A DNA stretch of 64,000 nt from Rhinopithecus roxellana (GCF_007565055.1 NC_044554.1:15043921-15107920), one strand, 5' to 3'; counted from the stretch's first letter, positions 22,310 to 33,570 are shown. Notes: generated from the letters alone by a model not told the origin. Made by a program: numbers and translations.

Positions 22310-23030
22310 TCTCTCTTATTGGTAATCTCACCAATGTTCACCATTTCCACTATGGCCTCTGCAAGGCTATCTCTGATATTCACGTTTCTATCCCTGACCT
22401 CCCTCCTAACCTCCATTCAGGCCACCTTTCTCCATAAGCAGGCCCTGCAGGAATCCTCAAACTTAGGATGTCAAAATACAATTCAGACTTCGCTCCCACT
22501 GTACCTATTGTTCTTGTGTACTTCTCTATTTTTCAAGTTCCCCTGCACCTTCACACTTTTTGGGCCTTCACTCAAAACACTCTCTCTGCCCTGAGAACCT
22601 CATGTTAGACTTTCCTTGCCTTCAAGGTCAGAACAGGTCTTTCCTCCTCAAGAAACATTCCAGTCAGGTGCAGTGGCTCACACCCAACACTGTGGGAGGC
22701 CAAAGTGGGAGTACTACTTAAGCCCAGGGGTTTGAGCCCAGGGGTTGCCCAAAGTGGGAAATATAGTGAGATCCCATCTCTACAAATTTTTTTTTTAATT
22801 AGCCAGGCATGGTGGCAAATGCCTGGGGTCCTAGTTATTCAGGAGGCTGAGATAGAAGGGTCCAGGAGATTGAGGCTGTAGTGAGCCATGATTACACCAC
22901 TGCACCCCAGCCTGGACAACAGAGCAGGATCCCATCTCAAAAAAAAAAAAAAAAAAAAATACAACATTCCCAGTGGAAGGTATTTCCCGTCCTTCCATTC
23001 CTTTCTTATAGACCTTTTCGTGGTGTGTCA
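22310..23030 (+). mobile_element. L2-like sequence, split by an Alu
   Basis: 22310-22660 carries phrases such as 'tcaccatttccactatggcc' and 'ctcaaacttaggatgtcaaa' that resemble sense L2. Text after the Alu (22961-23030) continues in similar style. Decayed; a 107-codon pyrimidine-rich frame at 22271-22594 runs through it and is not credible as a gene. Confidence 0.35.
22661..22960 (+). mobile_element. AluJ
   Basis: 'cagtcaggtgcagtggctca' to a 21-base A-tail. The word 'aacattcc' flanks it on both sides (about 22653-22660 and 22963-22970). A short internal duplication of 'cccaggggtt' lies at about 22724-22746. Confidence 0.88.
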
Positions 23031-23139
23031 TGATTGACATTATTTTTGTTTATATGTGTCTCTTCCTTCTGAACCCAAGAATGCACAAATGCACTGCAGG
23101 AGTTTCTAAACCATTTGAAACTATGCAAAATGTTGCCAG

Positions 23140-23440
23140 TATTTAAGTGCAGATTTCTAGACTACTGACTTCAACATCACCTGAGGAATTATATATGCAT
23201 ATTTAGAGCTAAAAATGCATATCCCTCGTGAGGCAGAGGCAGGAGAATCACTTGAACCCAGGAGGTGGAGGTTGCAGTGAGCTGAGATTGCGCCACTGCA
23301 CTCCAACCTGGCAACAGAGCGAGACTCCATCTCGAAAAACAAAACAAAACAAAAAACCACCACCAACAAAAAACAAAATGCATATCCCAGGGCCCTATCA
23401 CAGGCAACTGAATTCAAGTCTCTGGAGGAGGTGTGAAAGT
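23140..23440. mobile_element. MER5A-like fragment, split by a half Alu
   Basis: 'acttcaacatcacctgagga' on the left and 'cccagggccctatcacaggc', 'tgaattcaagtctctggagg' on the right form one MER5A-like text once the Alu at 23225-23374 is removed. Confidence 0.6.
23225..23374 (+). mobile_element. 5'-truncated Alu (right arm only)
   Basis: Starts within the right arm at 'tcgtgaggcagaggcaggag' and ends with an (A)nC tail. The duplication 'aaaatgcatatccc' is perfect: 23212-23224 region before, 23375-23388 after. This is a true truncated insertion, not a deletion product. Confidence 0.93.
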
Positions 23441-23924
23441 TGTAGATAATAAGATGAAATTGCCTTTGACAGACCTAGACAACATAAGGCCAGAAACACA
23501 TGAAGGGGAGTGGAGGCTCATGCTTTTACGTCCAAAATAAGAACTGTTTCCAAGGACTTTCAAAAACCTCCCCAAGAAACCCTTTTGCATCCTTCACATA
23601 TCTCCTGCCTATGACAAGGTTTATCACTAGACATTCTTTAGGACTGCAGTAATTCAGATAAGATGCTTTCGAAAGAACACTTACCCAGTGACATTTTCAC
23701 CAATGAACTGACAATGATTGTGGCTTTGAGCCTCTGGAACAAATGAACTCTGTTGTTTGCTGTCTCTTGGTTCTAATCCCACCTCTTAACACAAGCTATC
23801 AAGGACACAAGTATCAAATGTATATTTGAGAGCAATAACTGATATTGATTGAAACTAAAGCCCAGAATTAAAGTCTTTGTTCAGAGCCCAGAAAGAATGA
23901 CAGACAGGTGAAAGATAATGTTTA

Positions 23925-24160
23925 TTGAGTAATTATTCTGTGCTAGGCACACTTCTAAGCACTTTACAAATATTAACTCATTTAATCCTCACAACAACTC
24001 AATGACCAAAATGCTATTATTGGCAACATTTTAGGATAAGGAACCTGAGGCACACAGAAGTTGAGCAACTTCCCCAGTGTCACACAGCTGGCAGGTGGCG
24101 GGCTGGTATTGAAGTCTAAGTTGTACATTTCCAGCCCTTACATTTCACCTCTGCATTTTA
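23925..24160 (-). mobile_element. MIR
   Basis: Antisense MIR, well preserved: 'gtttattgagtaattattct', 'ctaagcactttacaaatatt', 'aggcacacagaagttgagca' and 'gtcacacagctggcaggtgg'. Confidence 0.9.
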
Positions 24161-24164
24161 TACG

Positions 24165-24210
24165 TATCTAGGTTATTCTAATGCAGGCTAACCTCTGAGA
24201 ACCACTGCCT
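24165..24210. mobile_element. MER5-like end fragment
   Basis: 'ggttattctaatgcaggcta' then 'ctctgagaaccactg' is the characteristic end of MER5 elements. Only about 45 bp is present. Confidence 0.5.
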
Positions 24211-24262
24211 TAGACTGTTAAGTAAAATAGGAGTGCAAATACCTGAGATCTAATCATCCTAC

Positions 24263-24785
24263 TGTTATAGAACCAACAGGTTTATGTGTCCACTGTGCAG
24301 TAACAGACCAATGCACTGAGACAACAGGGATGCAACTGAGAAAGAGTTTAATGATTGCCAGGCACTAAGCCAGGGGATGGGAGGAGACCCTCGAATCTAT
24401 TTCTGTGAGGAGTTCTGGGATAGGGTTTTTAAGGGGATCATGGAAGGTGAGGGGCTGGAAAATTGGGATTGTTGATTGGTCAAGGCAAAGGGGATGAAAT
24501 CATCAAGATATGGAAACTGCTTTCTTTGGTGAATTGGCTCTCATGGAGTTCTTCAGACTAGCTGACTCAGTAGTTTCATCAGTGTACAGGACCTGAAGGT
24601 CCTAAAGAAATATCTCAAAGGGAAAACAACATTTCATAATGTTCAAGTTATCTATAGAGCAGTTAAGGGGAACTCTAATCTTGTAATAGGATCTACATGA
24701 TTGTGAGGTAATAGGCACCAAACGACTATGAGGAAGTAGTCAGAGAGCAAGCTCACCTCATGATTAATGCTGAATGTGCTGCAAA
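24263..24785 (-). mobile_element. Class I ERV-type LTR, family not assigned
   Basis: On the minus strand the left end reads '...ggttctataaca' (CA end). Upstream lie 'attaaactctttctcagttg' (poly-A signal at about 24341-24353) and a TATA-like 'ccttaaaaaccct' near 24430. This order is that of U3, R and U5 of a class I LTR. The right boundary is approximate. Confidence 0.5.
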
Positions 24786-24852
24786 CTTGGTTTATTGCCA
24801 TTTCTCCCTCTCTTCTTCCCTGATTAATTTTATAAAGTTTATAGGGATCATT

Positions 24853-24935
24853 TTAATACTGTGTGACCATGGGAAATCAATGAACCTGTATGGGCCTCAG
24901 TATACTTATCTGTAAGTTGGAGTTGGGATTCACAC
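24853..24935 (+). mobile_element. MIR core fragment
   Basis: 'actgtgtgaccatgggaaat' followed by 'ctgtatgggcctcagtatac' and 'ttatctgtaagttggag' is sense MIR. Confidence 0.65.
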
Positions 24936-25025
24936 TTTTAATGGCTTGACTATAACCATAACTATTGACTTATTGGTTGTTGTGATGTCAGGCCTTTTTC
25001 CAAGCTTCCATCAACAATGCAAGTC

Positions 25026-25159
25026 AGGCTGGGTGTGGTGCCTCATGCCTGTAATCCCAGAAATTTGAGAGGCTGAAATGGGAGGATAACTTGAGCCCAG
25101 GAGTTTGAGACCAGCCTGGGCAACAAAGTGAGTCTCCATCTCTCAAATAAAGAAATAAC
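25026..25159 (+). mobile_element. Alu left monomer (FLAM-like)
   Basis: 'aggctgggtgtggtgcctca' through 'gaccagcctgggcaacaaag' then an A-rich end. Only the left arm is present. Confidence 0.85.
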
Positions 25160-25199
25160 ACTGAAATAACAGGGAGCTTCCATGCTTATCCTTAAGCCT

Positions 25200-27004
25200 G
25201 TTCTTACTTCCTTGGAAGAGCTGAATGTTAAATATCCAGGACTTTTACAAACTGGCTATAAACCTTGGTAGCTTGATTCATAGAAAGGATGAAAAGGACC
25301 CTGACAAGCACTCTTGACAGGTTTCCAATAACTTTAGGATCCCATTATTTGGATTGAGTAAAAATTCCCAAAATTCTAATAAAGAGACTGACTGGCTTAT
25401 AAAACTGCTAACCCAAGTGGGACAAGAATTAATTGAATACCAAGAAAATACTTTGCCAGATTTTCATGCTAAATCAGCTAGTACTAAAATTGTTTAGATG
25501 TGCATTTTTTTTTAATAAACTCCATGGTTCAAGTCAAATTACCTGTGATAACCCATCTAATGAGCAATGCTACGTACCTTAATTGGAGAACAAAGTTGGT
25601 ATTTAACAGGATATAAGTCCATTGCTAAACATGGACCTATAAAGGGCCTGGACAGCCACCTGGTCCTTCCTAAGTCCTTAAGGCTTCCACTATTTAAAGT
25701 TCTGCATTCCATGACTCATCATGGAAGAGATAAAATAATCCTAAATAAATAAATATGTCGTGACTTTTCTAAATTTCTAAAATGTTTTATGAACAATGTT
25801 TGAATGGTTTGCCAAACCTATAATCCTGGGAAGATTATCAAAACTTCAGGTACATTTCTGTTACCTAATGGGCCATGTAAATATTTATAGAGGGATTTCA
25901 TTCGATTGTCCTTTTCAGTGTATGCTTTCTGGTTGTATAAAAGCTTTCCCATGAAAGAGAGCTGTCATTATAAGGATAGCTAAAAGGTTGTTAGAAAACG
26001 TGTTTTTCTCATGGGACATTTTTGGAGAAATCCCTAATAATAGAGGTACTTGTCTCACTAGACAAGTTGTAAAATAGTTAAATAAGGTATTACAGATACA
26101 GTACCATTAGGTAAAGCTAACTTAATTGACTGGATTGTCTTATAACAATCAGATCTACTTCCAGTAGAAAACTGTGGAAGCAGTTCACCTCAACATGTTG
26201 GCTTCTATTAACCCCAGTTCTGGAGAGGTCTCTGAGATTTCCAGTTTACCTATTGTTCCTTGTGTGAGAGTAGGTACTTACTGTAAATCTTGCCCTTACT
26301 GTAAATCTGTAAAGATTTCTAGTTTAACTATTGTTCCTTGTGTAAGAGCAGGTACTTACTGTAAATCTTACTGTAAATGTTGCCCTGTAACAACCTTGAT
26401 GTTATCTTACTTCAATTGTTCTACACATTTCTTCTGAATCACCCTTTCCCTATGGTATATAAGCCCTAGGTCTGGGGGGTAATGGCACAGGGATCCACCA
26501 CCCTATCTCACCACTACCTGAGACACGATGTGGCTTCTGTTTGTAAGTGTCTATTAAATGTTTCTTTTTGAGAAACTGGATATGTCATCCTCTTTCTTTA
26601 GCCTCTCAGTTTCCTCAAACTTTGGGGAAGATTTGCATAAAACTGCCCACGATGAAACAAAAACATAACTTGACCCCTTGTGAAATAGTTCCTGGAAGGC
26701 CTATGCACCTAAAAATAGAGCCTCATGTATTTTCTGCTACTAAATTCTGATATGACTAAAGGCTTTAATGCACTATGCCAAATATGTTATTATGAAATAT
26801 GCCAAGCTATATTTCCACCAGGCAAATAAAGCTTTTCATGGTCCACTGATTGAGAACAATCAAACCCTTCACAATTTAGAAGTTGGAGATTCTGAGAACA
26901 TGAGAGAAAGACCACCCTTGCCACTCATACTTCAGCAAAACTATGGCCCCTTGGACCTTGGGTTCATAATCTCACAACTCAGAAGGGCCCCTCCAGACTC
27001 TTAG
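25200..27004 (+). pseudogene. Broken retroviral pol: integrase remnant
   Basis: Three open pieces keep integrase character. 25567-25752 (61 codons) carries the N-terminal zinc-binding part, with a His-His pair in 'MTHHGRDK' near its C-terminal third. 25860-26100 has core-domain text in several frames. 26547-26750 and 26768-27004 cover the C-terminal part, ending in 'SQLRRAPPDS', a segment common at the end of gammaretroviral integrases. The foreign LTR at about 26173 splits the core from the C-terminus. Long dead; described from fragments only. Confidence 0.7.
26173..26610 (+). mobile_element. LTR inserted in the pol region, with internal tandem duplication
   Basis: Starts 'tgtggaagcagttcacctca'; has a TATA box 'tatataagccct' at about 26455-26466, then 'ctattaaatgtttc' as poly-A signal at about 26551. 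Order and spacing suit a promoter-bearing LTR of about 440 bp in sense orientation. A 78-bp unit is repeated at 26235-26312 and 26313-26390. Right boundary uncertain; family not assigned. Confidence 0.5.
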
Positions 27005-27179
27005 AACTGTATAGCCATTGGAGATGGTAAGGTAAAGCTAATCAGGGACATTTATCTCCAGAAGCAGACAGCATCCCAGACATAGACAGCTTTTTTTTCC
27101 AAGATCAGGGGTCAAGACCTCTGCTATCATGAGCCTCTTATCTCTCCATTTTTCCCCTGCTTATGCCTCTATGAAAAGT

Positions 27180-27950
27180 AGAAGTGAAAAAGAGTCTGTT
27201 ATGTGCATTCATGAGGTATATTTTTACTTGTGAAGGATTCTGCAGCCAGATTTACACATGGACAATCTTATGCTTTGATAGATGGAAGATGAAGGGCAAA
27301 TGTGAGGTATATTGTTGCTTCGTAATCAGTCATAAACAGAACATTGGTCTACTTCTCTTAACGTAGATCATAGGTTAAAGAGAATATTTCCAGGAGGCAT
27401 TCACTATTCTGGAAGGGCATAATTTGTTAGGTCTCGTTCTTTCATGATTTGGAGTAAATGAGGCAATGATTAGAAATTTCTCTCTCATAGTAGGCTCTGT
27501 AGCAGATTCTACTGTAAAGGCTGTGGTTACACAACAGACTAAATTATCTTGCTAATGTGCTACATAATAGAATTGCTCTAGATTACCAACTGGCCAAACA
27601 GAGAAATATCTGTAGTTGTTGACACTTCTTGTACATGGAGGAATACAATGGATATTACAGAGATTCCATTGTAGGGGATTAATAAACAGGCTGCTTGGTT
27701 GAAATGAAGACTCTTCCTCTAGCTCATTATCTGATCTATTTGGTTTTAATTCATTTCATTCATGGGGACTCTAAGGAGGACACTCTAAACTCTTGGTATT
27801 ATCCTCCTGATAGTCGTAATAGTGGTCTCCCTGGTGCGCTGAATTCTCTCAAAAGTTTTAAATGTTTACATGCAGCCATATCTAGACTGTTAAATGGTCT
27901 CTCTTCAACTGGACTGACAAAAACTCAAAGAAATGTATGAATGTGAAGAT
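27180..27950 (+). pseudogene. Broken retroviral env: transmembrane-subunit remnant
   Basis: Only the membrane-proximal end of env is recognisable. Its ectodomain text lies at about 27480-27650, and the membrane segment and cytoplasmic tail are in the frame 27695-27940 (81 codons, hydrophobic run near residues 10-22). The surface subunit is essentially absent between integrase and this point, so the envelope gene is deleted as well as frameshifted. Confidence 0.55.
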
Positions 27951-28044
27951 ACTATAACCTATGAATGACATGCTGAGACTGGAAATCCAAAATGATGGTA
28001 ACTGTGAGTTGTGCTAAGGCCCTAAGTTTTATTTACATTCTCAC

Positions 28045-28424
28045 TGTATCAGTCCATTCTCATGCTGCTAATAAAGACATACCTAAGACTGGTAATTTAT
28101 GAAGGAAAGAGGTTTAATTGACTCACAGTTCAGCATGGCTGGGGAGGCCTCAGGAAACTTACAATCATGGCAGAAGGCAAAGGGGAAGCAAACATGTCCT
28201 TCTTCACATGGTGGCAGGAAGGAGAAGTGCCAAGCAAAGGGGGAAAAGGCCCTTATAAAACCATCAGATCTCATGAGAACTCATTCACTATCATGAAAAC
28301 AGCATGGGGGGAATCACCTCTATGATTCAATTACCTCAGACCAGGTCCTTTTCACAACACATGAGAATTTGGGAAACTACAATTTAAGATGAGATTTGGG
28401 TGGTGACACAGCCAAACCATATCA
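28045..28424 (-). mobile_element. THE1 LTR (solo) inserted at the 3' end of the ERV
   Basis: Antisense THE1 from 'tgtatcagtccattctcatg' to 'aaaccatatca', 380 bp. A perfect 5-bp duplication 'ctcac' flanks it (28040-28044 and 28425-28429). It sits between env and the 3' LTR, so it is younger than the provirus. Confidence 0.95.
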
Positions 28425-28470
28425 CTCACCTAAGTGAGACTCTGATCAAAGTGTAAATTTTAAACAAAAT

Positions 28471-29000
28471 TGTGAGAAGCCATTGTTTTGGACTGAGCTC
28501 AAACCCCAGGTCCCAACAGACCAGACCAAACAAAAATGGAGTAACTCAGGCTAAATGCAACATAAACAAACTGTAACTTTAAGGAAACAGATCCTAAAAC
28601 AGACCAGGTTTTGTCTTTCTCCTGAGATTCCAGCAGAGAAAGGTCCCCCCTACTCTATCAGTTAAAAAATAATAGTAACCTGAAATCTTTGTCTCAATTG
28701 AGAGGTTGACCAATAGTGGAGAATTGTTAAGTTTAGCCTAAACCTGCCTGTTTACATATTTTACAGGTTTCTGTGTACACAGTGGACTGTAACCTAACTG
28801 GATGTGTAAACAGACTGTAACTCACTCTGCCAACCACTGAGTTTCAGTCAATCAAAGGCAGCTGACTGTTCAAAAAACTCAAACTGAGTTTAAATAAGGC
28901 AAATGTAGACCTGTAACCAGTCCCACTGTTTCTGCACCTCAGTTCCATTTTCTGTACATCACTTTCCTTTTCTGGCCCATAAATCTTCTTCCCTCATGTG
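28471..29000 (+). mobile_element. 3' LTR of the class I ERV
   Basis: Starts 'tgtgagaagccattgttttg'. Contains 'tgacttaaat'-free U3 text, the TATA-like 'gtttaaataaggc' at about 28887-28899 and 'cccataaatcttct' as poly-A signal at about 28976. Same strand as pol and env and directly downstream of them. The U5 end is not sharply defined; text up to about 29060 may belong to it. Family not named. Confidence 0.65.
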
Positions 29001-29444
29001 GCAAGTGGGCAGGCCAGTGGGAGTGCAGACGCTTACCTCCACAAGGAAGCTGTAGGTCTTTTGTAGTCATTGTGTATTTCTTAAATATTTCGCCATTTTT
29101 AGTAGGTGTCTATCTTTTAAAAAAAACCACTTTTTTTAGTATCATACTCCAACCCCATTTCCCCATAAGACCTGTGTTTTATTGCACAGAGTAACTTTGC
29201 ACAGAGCAGTGATTTTGGGGGACCAATATATCATGTTATAGCAAAACTTACTAATATCATTAAATGTCTCCCTCATAAGGCTAATGATTGAGTTCACATA
29301 CACAAAAGACAGGATGAAACTTGGATGTAGTAAGTAATTAGTAGTGGCTATTTTTGTTCTAACTGAGGGAATTGAATTAGATAACAATTCTCCAAATATC
29401 TTCCAACTGCAGGATTTTGTGTATTCTCAAATCTAGGCCCCCTC
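29001..29444. other. Unassigned DNA
   Basis: Nothing recognised apart from possible residual U5 at the start. Confidence 0.4.
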
Positions 29445-29560
29445 ATTATACATATGAGATGAGAGACTGGAGTCCTGCTAAAGGTCATACAACTAGTTAA
29501 TGAGGAAATGAGAAAACACTGGCACCCAGGGCTCTTACTGTCTCTCCAAACCAGTGCCCA
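29445..29560 (-). mobile_element. MIR-like fragment
   Basis: 'aggtcatacaactagttaat' then 'cacccagggctcttactgtc' resembles the antisense MIR core and 5' part. Confidence 0.4.
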
Positions 29561-30423
29561 TCAAACTAAAGGCAATAACCGAAAACTAATTGTAAAGTCA
29601 TTCAATGTCTCTCAATTTCTAAAGTATACATTAAAGTTTCCTAGTTATGGTAAATTGTGTCAGATGGAAGGGACTCTAAGGCTCTTAGCTGCTTTGGCTG
29701 TATAGAAAGTTATAGCCAGAAGGCAGATGTCTAGCCTATTCAAATTTTACTCTGAGTTCCAAGCATCATTCCATCTTCGTGCCTGAAGGGAGAAAGGCAT
29801 ACAAAGGTAACATCCAATCGTTGGCAGATGAATGCCTAAGGGGCAAAGAGAAATTCATTTTTACTTCCCCCATGCCATTGTTATCTTTTCAATAGCAATT
29901 CCCTCAGCCCCCAACATTCATAACACTATGTCCATGGTTGGGTGGAGGGTTTTCTTTTCTTTCTGTGTTGCTAATGGTATACAAAGTATGCCTAGCTAAG
30001 GAATATGTTTTCCTTTGTGATGAGCGAGCCCCAAGAGCCACCGTCAACTAAACTGCTCCTAAACACTTTTAAAATCCTGATGTTTGTATTGGGCCAAGAA
30101 TAAAATGATAAGTTATGGATTCTCCAAACATTGTAATTATTTTACACTTGGGCTATCATCCACTCTGTAAATGGTGCTGTAAATGGTGATGAGTTCTTAT
30201 CTCATATTGCATACTTCCCAGCTTGCTAAGCTCTACAAAGACAACGAATTTTTTTAAGATGGTTTGAAAGGAATGATGGGTTAATTAATTCTACTCATTT
30301 GTGTCCCTTCTCTAGGGGAGGATAAGCCAATAACAATGAGGACATCCTGCTAAATTTGTGTTTTTGTTTTCCAGTCTGAATTATATTAAAATCATAGCAA
30401 GCTGGGTTTTTTTTTTTTTTGCA
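29561..30423. other. Unassigned DNA
   Basis: No family recognised. A short echo 'gtaaatggtgctgtaaatgg' occurs at 30167-30186. A T-run of 14 at 30407-30420 abuts the hAT element. Confidence 0.4.
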
Positions 30424-32099
30424 GCAGTGTTTTTCAAAGTGTGGTCCACAGACTCTGGGAGTCCTGAAGACCTTTCCAGAAGACCTGCAAGATCAAAACT
30501 GGATTATAAAAACATTAGGACATTATTTGCCTTTGTCTCAGTGTTGACATTTGCCTTGTAAGGGCAAAAGCAAACTGCTGGCCCCTTAGCACAAATTAAG
30601 GCAGTGGCACCAAATTGCACTAGTAGTCATTGTATTCCTCACCATCATGCATTTGCAGTTAAGCAAACAAACAAACAAAACCTAGTTTCACTTAAGAGTG
30701 TCCTTGGTAAAGCAATAACAATGATTAACTCTATGAAATCTCCACCTTTGAGAACATGTCATTACAATCTGTATGAGAAATGGGAAGTGCTCAGAAAGCA
30801 CCAGAGGCCAGTGGTTGTTGCCTCAAGGTCAAGCAATAGTGCAAGTGTTTGAGTTGCAGGCTAAACTAGCTGCTTTTTTTTTTTTTTTTTTTTTTTTTAA
30901 TGGAACACTTTTAATTTGAAAGAACAATGGACATATAAAATATGCCTTTTCAAACTTTCCAAACTTAACCAAGTAAGCCTGTCATAAGAAAAAAAACCCA
31001 ACTATTAAATATTTGTTGCCAATGATAAAGTTCGAGCTTTCGAGTGAAAATCAGAATTTTTGAAAGTTTATATTTGTCACTATTAGCTTGACAACTTCTC
31101 AATATTTGATGCCTTTTTCAGGTAATAGTAAGGAGTATGAGTTTTAAAACATTGTATAGTGAAATATGCTAAAATGTGGAAGATCTGCTTACTTCAATGA
31201 AACATTATTTTCCAAATGACTAACATACAATGTTACAAAATCAAGAATAGGAAAAGATTATTAAAAATGGAAGCAAACCAATGAATTTTAATGTGACAGA
31301 ATATGAAAAGTTAATCCACATGGTTTCAGATTCTACATTGTAATGAATCTTTAAGAAACTTGAATTTTGATGTAATATCAAAAAAGAATACTTCTTTTCC
31401 AACTATCTGTGTGAGGCCAGATTTCTTCATACACATTAGCCCAAACCAACAGATTACAACAGACTGAATGCAGAAGAAGATATGAGAATCCAGCTGCCTT
31501 CTAGTAAGCCAGACATTAAAGAGATTTGGAAAAATCTAAAATTATACCACTACATATTTTTTATCTTAGAAAATATTGTTATTTTATAACTAATGTGTTA
31601 TTATATTAATGTGTAATAGGTTTCTTATTTTTATAAGTGTATAAATAAATTTTTTTATTTTTATTTTTTTTGAGATGGAGTCACTCTTGTCGCCCAGGCT
31701 GGAGTGCAGTGGCATGATCTCAGCTCACTGAAACCTCTGCCTCCCAGGTTCAAGCGATTCTCCTGTCTCAGCCTCCCGAGTAGCTGGGATCACAAGCACC
31801 TGCCACCACACCTGGCTAATTTTTTGTATTTTTAGTAGAGACGTGGTTTCCCCATGTTCGTTAGGCTGGTCTCAAACTCCTGACCTTGTGATCCACCTGC
31901 CTTGGCCTCCCAAAGTGCTGGGATTATATGCATGAGCCACCACGCCCAGCCATAAATATTTTTTAAACATCTCATTTAAAATTTTTATTACACTACCTAT
32001 TGATAGACATGACCTACAAAAACAAAAACTTTTTCAGATCCTAGATAATTTTTTTAAAGTTTAACTGGTTCCTATAACCAAAAAGTTTGGGACTCACTG
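30424..32099 (+). mobile_element. hAT-superfamily DNA transposon with decayed transposase
   Basis: Ends are related inverted repeats: 'cagtgtttttcaaagtgtgg' on the left and the complement of 'cagtgagtcccaaacttttt' on the right. The interior reads as a broken transposase in the sense direction. Around 31400-31520, split over two frames, are a Cys-Glu-Ala segment, an Asn-Arg-Leu-Asn-Ala-Glu segment and 'KPDIKEI', the pattern of the hAT C-terminal dimerisation region. The copy has many stops, a 26-base T-run (30873-30898) and an Alu (31650-31951). Net of the Alu it is about 1.37 kb, so it is internally deleted. Tip100/Zaphod-like or Charlie-like; I cannot choose. No matching 8-bp duplication remains. 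Confidence 0.72.
31650..31951 (-). mobile_element. AluS inside the hAT element
   Basis: Antisense Alu from 'gagatggagtcactcttgtc' to 'accacgcccagcc'. The word 'ataaata' lies on both sides (31641-31647 and 31952-31958). Confidence 0.92.
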
Positions 32100-32122
32100 T
32101 CTTAGGGCTCTGAATTGGATTT

Positions 32123-32330
32123 GAAGATGTGGTTTTCAAAGTGTGATTCAGGGACAACCAGACTAAGGATTATTAAATGCAATATGTATAAAAAGGAATA
32201 TTCCTGAATACCTTCCCACATTCCTGAAATGGACTCTAGCAGGTAAGGATAGGAAAACCTTCAATTCTGAAAAGCTTCTAAGTCATTCTGATGAACATAC
32301 AGGATCCTGCCCTGGTCAAGGGTCCTGAAC
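32123..32330. mobile_element. MER5A-like (hAT-Charlie) fragment
   Basis: Left end 'tggttttcaaagtgtgattc', right part 'aagtcattctgatgaacata' and 'tcaagggtcctgaac'. Both inverted ends are recognisable. It lies next to the longer hAT element but is a different family. Confidence 0.5.
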
Positions 32331-33349
32331 TCTATGTCCGGATTGGCTACAATTTACTAAAGACCTTGGGTGATTCTGTTAAGCCTCTTGGAACCTCAGT
32401 TTTCTACATAATACATTGGACAGGTGGGTTCACCCCAAAAAACTAATTCAGAGAGCCTCAGATAAAAGGCTTTAAAAACATCCCCCATGTTGCCATTTCT
32501 TAAATTACATGTGTTAAATGACTAAAGTCTATATTGTAAAGTGGTATCCTTAACTTTTAAAAATAGTTTTAAAAATAATATTTTAAAAGAGTTTTAAAAG
32601 TAATCTACTGATCTGTTATCCATCCATTTCAAAACCTCGCAGTGGTCATTTCTGTCATTAGTGCATATTAGCTGGGTTCTGAACCCAAAGTGCATTCCCT
32701 AAAAAACATTATTTGAAAAGAGAGACCAAAACAAACAAACAAACAAACAAACAAAAAACCATAAAGAAGATAAATGTGGACCACCAAGAAATTTATCAAT
32801 AACAGCTATAAACTCAGATATAAAATGAATCTGAGGTGCCAAGGGCCCCTGAAAAACGAAAGCTTTTTAAAAGGAGCAATGATCTTCCCTGCCTGGGAGC
32901 TACGTGAGGAAAGAGATGTACAACCCTTTTAATGTTCTACTAAGCCCCAAAGTCCAAAGTTCCATTCCCTCACACCCTCTGAAGGCAAGGGCTGGCTCAG
33001 AGTTCCTAAAGCTCACTTGGAAGTGGGCCTTCAAGAGCTTTAAAAGTTAAAAGCAAAAACGTTAAACCTGAAACTTAATCTGTTGTTCACGCAAATATCC
33101 ATTCAAACAAGGACAGCTATGGGCAGACTGCATCCTTTCTGCCCTTCCTGGGTAATGGTGGGGCTGTCACTTTCTATATTCACTTCCAATAACAGATCTA
33201 AGCTGTCCAGTATTAACTCTTACTAGGAGTCCACAGTACATCTTTCCTTTGAGCCCAAGATGCTGGTGTACCATTTTAAGACATTTTTTTCCCTAAGCTA
33301 GCAGCCCCTTAATTTCCTACTCTGTTAACAAGGAATGTGTTTCATGTGC
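32331..33349. other. Unassigned DNA
   Basis: No repeat recognised except a (CAAA)n run at 32726-32757. A run of TTTTAAAA words lies at 32556-32600. Confidence 0.4.
32726..32757. repeat. (CAAA)n tetranucleotide
   Basis: Seven CAAA/ACAA units. Confidence 0.9.
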
Positions 33350-33570
33350 ATGGGTCACATTTACTGAATCTTTGTCAAATATTGAGCTCAGCAACACTCT
33401 CAATAACTCTATGAGGCAGGTATTATTTTGTATATTTAGGATGGGGAAACTGAGGCACAGAGGTTGAGTAATTTCCTGAGGACCACCCAGCTAGTAGGCA
33501 GTTGCACTTGGATTCAATCCTATGACTGTATGATTCCAGGACTCGAACTCTTAACAGCTACTCTATTCTT
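33350..33570 (-). mobile_element. MIR
   Basis: Antisense MIR: 'ataactctatgaggcaggta', 'ggggaaactgaggcacagag' and 'gaccacccagctagtaggca', ending near 'actcgaactcttaacagcta'. Confidence 0.85.

Larger units (their letters stand above)
25170..28470 (+). mobile_element. Class I endogenous retrovirus (gammaretrovirus-like), internal region
   Basis: Sense-strand proviral remnant that keeps the order pol (integrase), env (TM end), 3' LTR. gag, protease, most of reverse transcriptase, most of env SU and the 5' LTR are missing. Two later LTRs lie inside: an unassigned one at about 26173-26610 and a THE1 at 28045-28424. All coding parts have stops and frameshifts, so no protein is made from it. The LTR at 28471 belongs to the same provirus by position and orientation. 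Confidence 0.75.

Noticed and set aside
22271..22594. 107-codon hydrophobic open frame that could look like a membrane protein
   Set aside because: Pyrimidine-rich L2-like text gives Leu/Phe/Ser runs; no start context or other evidence of coding.
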